The notes under the pieces: generated by a model
Told to the model about the DNA's origin: nothing
Seen by the model: the letters and a program-made list of their open reading frames with translations, nothing else
Databases searched by the model: none
Source: Adiantum capillus-veneris
Taxonomy: Eukaryota > Streptophyta > Polypodiopsida > Polypodiales > Pteridaceae
Reading direction: 5' to 3'
Length of the DNA stretch: 64,000 bases
NCBI GenBank assembly: GCA_014529385.2
Contig: CM043970.1
Coordinates: 47,703,779-47,767,778 of the forward strand
In this document: positions 62,079-64,000 of the stretch, in pieces
How the letters are laid out: each line of letters opens with the position of its first letter
How positions within the stretch are numbered: position 1 is the first letter of the stretch
Position numbers and translations under genes: made by a program

Positions 62079-62591
62079 TTGAAGGCAATGTCAGACAAAA
62101 CTCGCAAGGGTGGAAAAGCCACACTCGCCATGGAGAATGATGCAAAATCTCCAAGGAATTTGGATGCTAATCCAACCACATCGTCTACAACAACGGAAGC
62201 AATGATCATGGCTTACTTGATCTCGTTACAAGAAACCGTCAACAAGCAAGGTGAAGAGTTGCGCGCACTTGCAATGGAGAATGGTACTTTAAGAGTTCTC
62301 GTTGTGGAGAATGAGCACCTCAAGAAGGTTCTTGAAATGCAAACAACACGCTTGATGCATCTTGAGAATGAAGTTCAAGAATGTAAACGCTCTCTTGTGG
62401 ACATGAATGTAGTGAAAGAGCGCTTGAGCAAAGTTGAGAGTGATCATGTATTGAAAGAGGAAACGATAGATACAATACGACATGATGTATGTGAGATGAG
62501 AAATGCATCCAAATCATGGCTGATATATGTAAGGATAATGTGGTTTCTACATCTCCTATCACGCAAGCCGTTGTCCAAGCAAAGAATGTAG
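62079..62591 (+). CDS. LINE ORF1, N-terminal coiled-coil part
   Basis: 170 codons. After a Ser/Thr/Lys-rich start (MSDKTRKGGKATLAMENDAK from the second Met) comes a heptad-type coiled coil, EAMIMAYLISLQETVNKQGE, EHLKKVLEMQTTRLMHLENE, VVKERLSKVESDHVLKEE. L1-type ORF1 proteins trimerise through such a coil and bind element RNA. The frame loses the family near residue 148; from 62516 another frame carries on, so a one-base indel around 62480-62515 probably split the gene. The last 20 or so residues of this frame (WFLHLLSRKP...) are then out of frame. Confidence 0.75.
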   Translation: MKAMSDKTRKGGKATLAMENDAKSPRNLDANPTTSSTTTEAMIMAYLISLQETVNKQGEELRALAMENGTLRVLVVENEHLKKVLEMQTTRLMHLENEVQECKRSLVDMNVVKERLSKVESDHVLKEETIDTIRHDVCEMRNASKSWLIYVRIMWFLHLLSRKPLSKQRM

Positions 62592-63019
62592 AGAATGTGG
62601 ACACTCAAGAATTGCAAGAACGACAAAAACGCTCAAAGAACATCGTCATTCGTGGAATCAAGGAGGAAAGCATGGAAACACCCCAATCTCTTGCGGTTGC
62701 TATTGAAGAGTTTTTTGCTACACACTTTGGCATGTCAGGAATCATGGCTTATGGTGCACATCGAGTTGGAAAACAAGGAGTCCCTCGCTCGGGAGAAAGA
62801 CCTATTGTATGTACCATGGCTGATGAGATAAAGAGAAAGATCATCCTTGACAATGGTTGGATCTACCTCAAAGGAACGGGTTGTAATGTATATGAGGATC
62901 GCACTCTTATGCAACAAAATATACGTCGCAAAGCATACGAGGAAAGAAGCAAGAAGGTTAAGGTATCATCTCAAGAAGAAAATGCACTTGAGGAGGATGC
63001 AAGTCCACCCAACAAATAG
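62516..63019 (+). CDS. LINE ORF1, RRM-like part
   Basis: 167 codons: KNIVIRGIKEESMETPQSL, AIEEFFATHFGMSGIMAYGA, HRVGKQGVPRSGERPIVCTM, EIKRKIILDNGWIYLKGTG and VYEDRTLMQQNIRRKAYEER. This is the RNA-recognition and C-terminal domain of L1-type ORF1 proteins (R-G-I-x-E ... H-R-V-G ... R-P-I-V ... Y-E-D-R-T). The first Met may be internal, the real start being the coiled-coil frame at 62079. It ends with TAG at 63017-63019, six bases before the ORF2 Met, in the same frame. Confidence 0.85.
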   Translation: MADICKDNVVSTSPITQAVVQAKNVENVDTQELQERQKRSKNIVIRGIKEESMETPQSLAVAIEEFFATHFGMSGIMAYGAHRVGKQGVPRSGERPIVCTMADEIKRKIILDNGWIYLKGTGCNVYEDRTLMQQNIRRKAYEERSKKVKVSSQEENALEEDASPPNK

Positions 63020-63025
63020 GGACAC

Positions 63026-64000
63026 ATGATCTATGAGACCAACTCACGCTTGCGAATAAGCTTTTGGAATTGTAACGGGTATCCATGGAATGCGGGAATT
63101 GGCATTGATGAGCTTACCAATGACTCCGATGTGATACTTCTTGTCGAAACATGGGAGCATGATGCGCAACGAATTCTTGGATTTGACAAATACGATGTAC
63201 ATTCTTTGATGTGGGCCAAAAATGCAAAGCAACGAAGAGGCCAAGGAGGCGTAGCATGTATGACCAAAAAGGGTTTGAAAGATGTTTCCATTGTCAAAGA
63301 AGATAAGTATAAACGCTACTTATGGCTGAAAATCAGTCCACCAAATGGTCAAGTCATGTTTGTGGCTGGCTGCTACATTCCTCACTATGACTCCAACTTT
63401 TATGCTCGCTTGAATATGGATAGAGATCAGCCCTTTGTTGAACTAGAGGAATACATTGCTCATTACAAGGATCAAGGTGAAGTCATTGTTTTTGGAGACA
63501 TGAATGCTCGCACAAATATGTTACAACACGACACACAACAAGTCGACATGCCGCATGTATCAAGAGGAGTGGATGACTCATACATGTATAATCGAATTTC
63601 TAATGATGCAAAAGAAGTGGATCACTATGGAAAGTCACTTCTACATATGTGCAATAGTACCGGAATGCTCATTGCAAATGGTGTATCTCTATGGCAAGGC
63701 ACCAATGACTTTACATGTAGAAAGCACAATGGTGCTAGCGTGATTGACTATATGTTGTTCTCAGAAGCCACTCTAGAATGCATACAAAGCTTTACACTTG
63801 GTGAATGGAATCCGGAATCGGATCATAGGATGTTATGTATTGACCTCAAGTGTGGTAAACGGCCCGAGCATGTAGCCTCCAATCATGATATGAATCATTT
63901 GTACCTACGTCTAGACTTCAAACGAGCACTTATATATGCTGATATGGTGGACCAAATGTTAAGCATGATAGAGCATCAAGGGAGCCCAACATTAGAATGC
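63026..64000 (+). CDS. LINE ORF2, endonuclease domain (partial)
   Basis: A frame open from ATG 63026 to the window edge, 325 codons. It shows the apurinic/apyrimidinic-type endonuclease blocks in order: RISFWNCNGYPWNAG (Asn), DVILLVETWEHDAQ (catalytic Glu), VAGCYIPHYDSNF (Tyr), EVIVFGDMNARTNM (G-D-M-N), SVIDYMLFSE (D near the third block) and WNPESDHRMLCIDL (S-D-H). This enzyme nicks the target DNA for target-primed reverse transcription. All key residues look present. The reverse transcriptase would follow beyond 64000. It begins two codons after the ORF1 stop, in phase with it, and the first Met agrees with family length. Confidence 0.9.
   Translation, partial: MIYETNSRLRISFWNCNGYPWNAGIGIDELTNDSDVILLVETWEHDAQRILGFDKYDVHSLMWAKNAKQRRGQGGVACMTKKGLKDVSIVKEDKYKRYLWLKISPPNGQVMFVAGCYIPHYDSNFYARLNMDRDQPFVELEEYIAHYKDQGEVIVFGDMNARTNMLQHDTQQVDMPHVSRGVDDSYMYNRISNDAKEVDHYGKSLLHMCNSTGMLIANGVSLWQGTNDFTCRKHNGASVIDYMLFSEATLECIQSFTLGEWNPESDHRMLCIDLKCGKRPEHVASNHDMNHLYLRLDFKRALIYADMVDQMLSMIEHQGSPTLEC

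Larger units (their letters stand above)
61864..64000 (+). mobile_element. L1-like LINE, 5' half
   Basis: A non-LTR retrotransposon beginning somewhere after the microsatellites (the exact 5' end is not visible) and running off the right edge. It has ORF1 (coiled coil plus RRM-like domain) and ORF2 beginning with an apurinic-type endonuclease. Unlike the LINE scraps at 1-1075 and 6720-7540, most of it is open, so it is younger. Confidence 0.85.

Overview
The window looks like intergenic, retrotransposon-packed DNA from a large land-plant genome. The evidence is several Ty3/gypsy and Ty1/copia LTR elements with tRNA-type primer sites, L1-like LINEs, long CT/GA/CA microsatellites and A+T-rich spacers. 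No host gene, tRNA, rRNA or CRISPR array could be supported. The species cannot be fixed from sequence alone; a fern, lycophyte or gymnosperm-like genome would fit.

Layout. Positions 1-8488 hold old wreckage: LINE ORF2 pieces (1-1075 and 6720-7540, + strand), a doubly truncated minus-strand gypsy pol (element A, 2390-5830) and microsatellites. Positions 8489-56818 are one 48-kb nest of five LTR elements, solved from paired LTRs and target-site duplications (TSDs). G is a small copia-type element (+, 8494-56813, TSD aaaga). It was entered by E, a copia element (-, 10984-55926, TSD acata/acaga). E was then split at two places. One is D, a large decayed gypsy (+, 12445-44265, TSD ccttt/ccttc). 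The other is F, a gypsy with a single 1802-codon gag-pol frame (-, 45364-54084, TSD acgt). D was itself entered by C, a very young 13.5-kb gypsy with two 575-bp LTRs (+, 15062-28566, TSD aaagt). To the right lie H, a decayed relative of F (-, 56985-60375), a microsatellite cluster, and the 5' half of an L1-like LINE (61864-64000, running off the window) with ORF1 and an open apurinic-type endonuclease.

How the parts work together. Each LTR element carries a promoter/terminator repeat, a primer-binding site, gag with CCHC knuckles, and protease, reverse transcriptase, RNase H and integrase. C, D and A belong to one protein family. C and D extend pol beyond the integrase with a second retropepsin-like domain and W-x-P-K repeats, and they place a purine tract right after pol, far upstream of the 3' LTR. 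D (and A) also has two tandem H2C2 zinc modules before the integrase core. D carries a large extra open region between pol and the 3' LTR, and nine dispersed copies of a motif with the palindrome CGATCGCGATCG. F and H form another family; F has a second, archaeal-type RNase H. The 5' leaders of gypsy F and copia E are homologous, which points to an exchange between superfamilies. These were all read by eye, and no similarity search was run.
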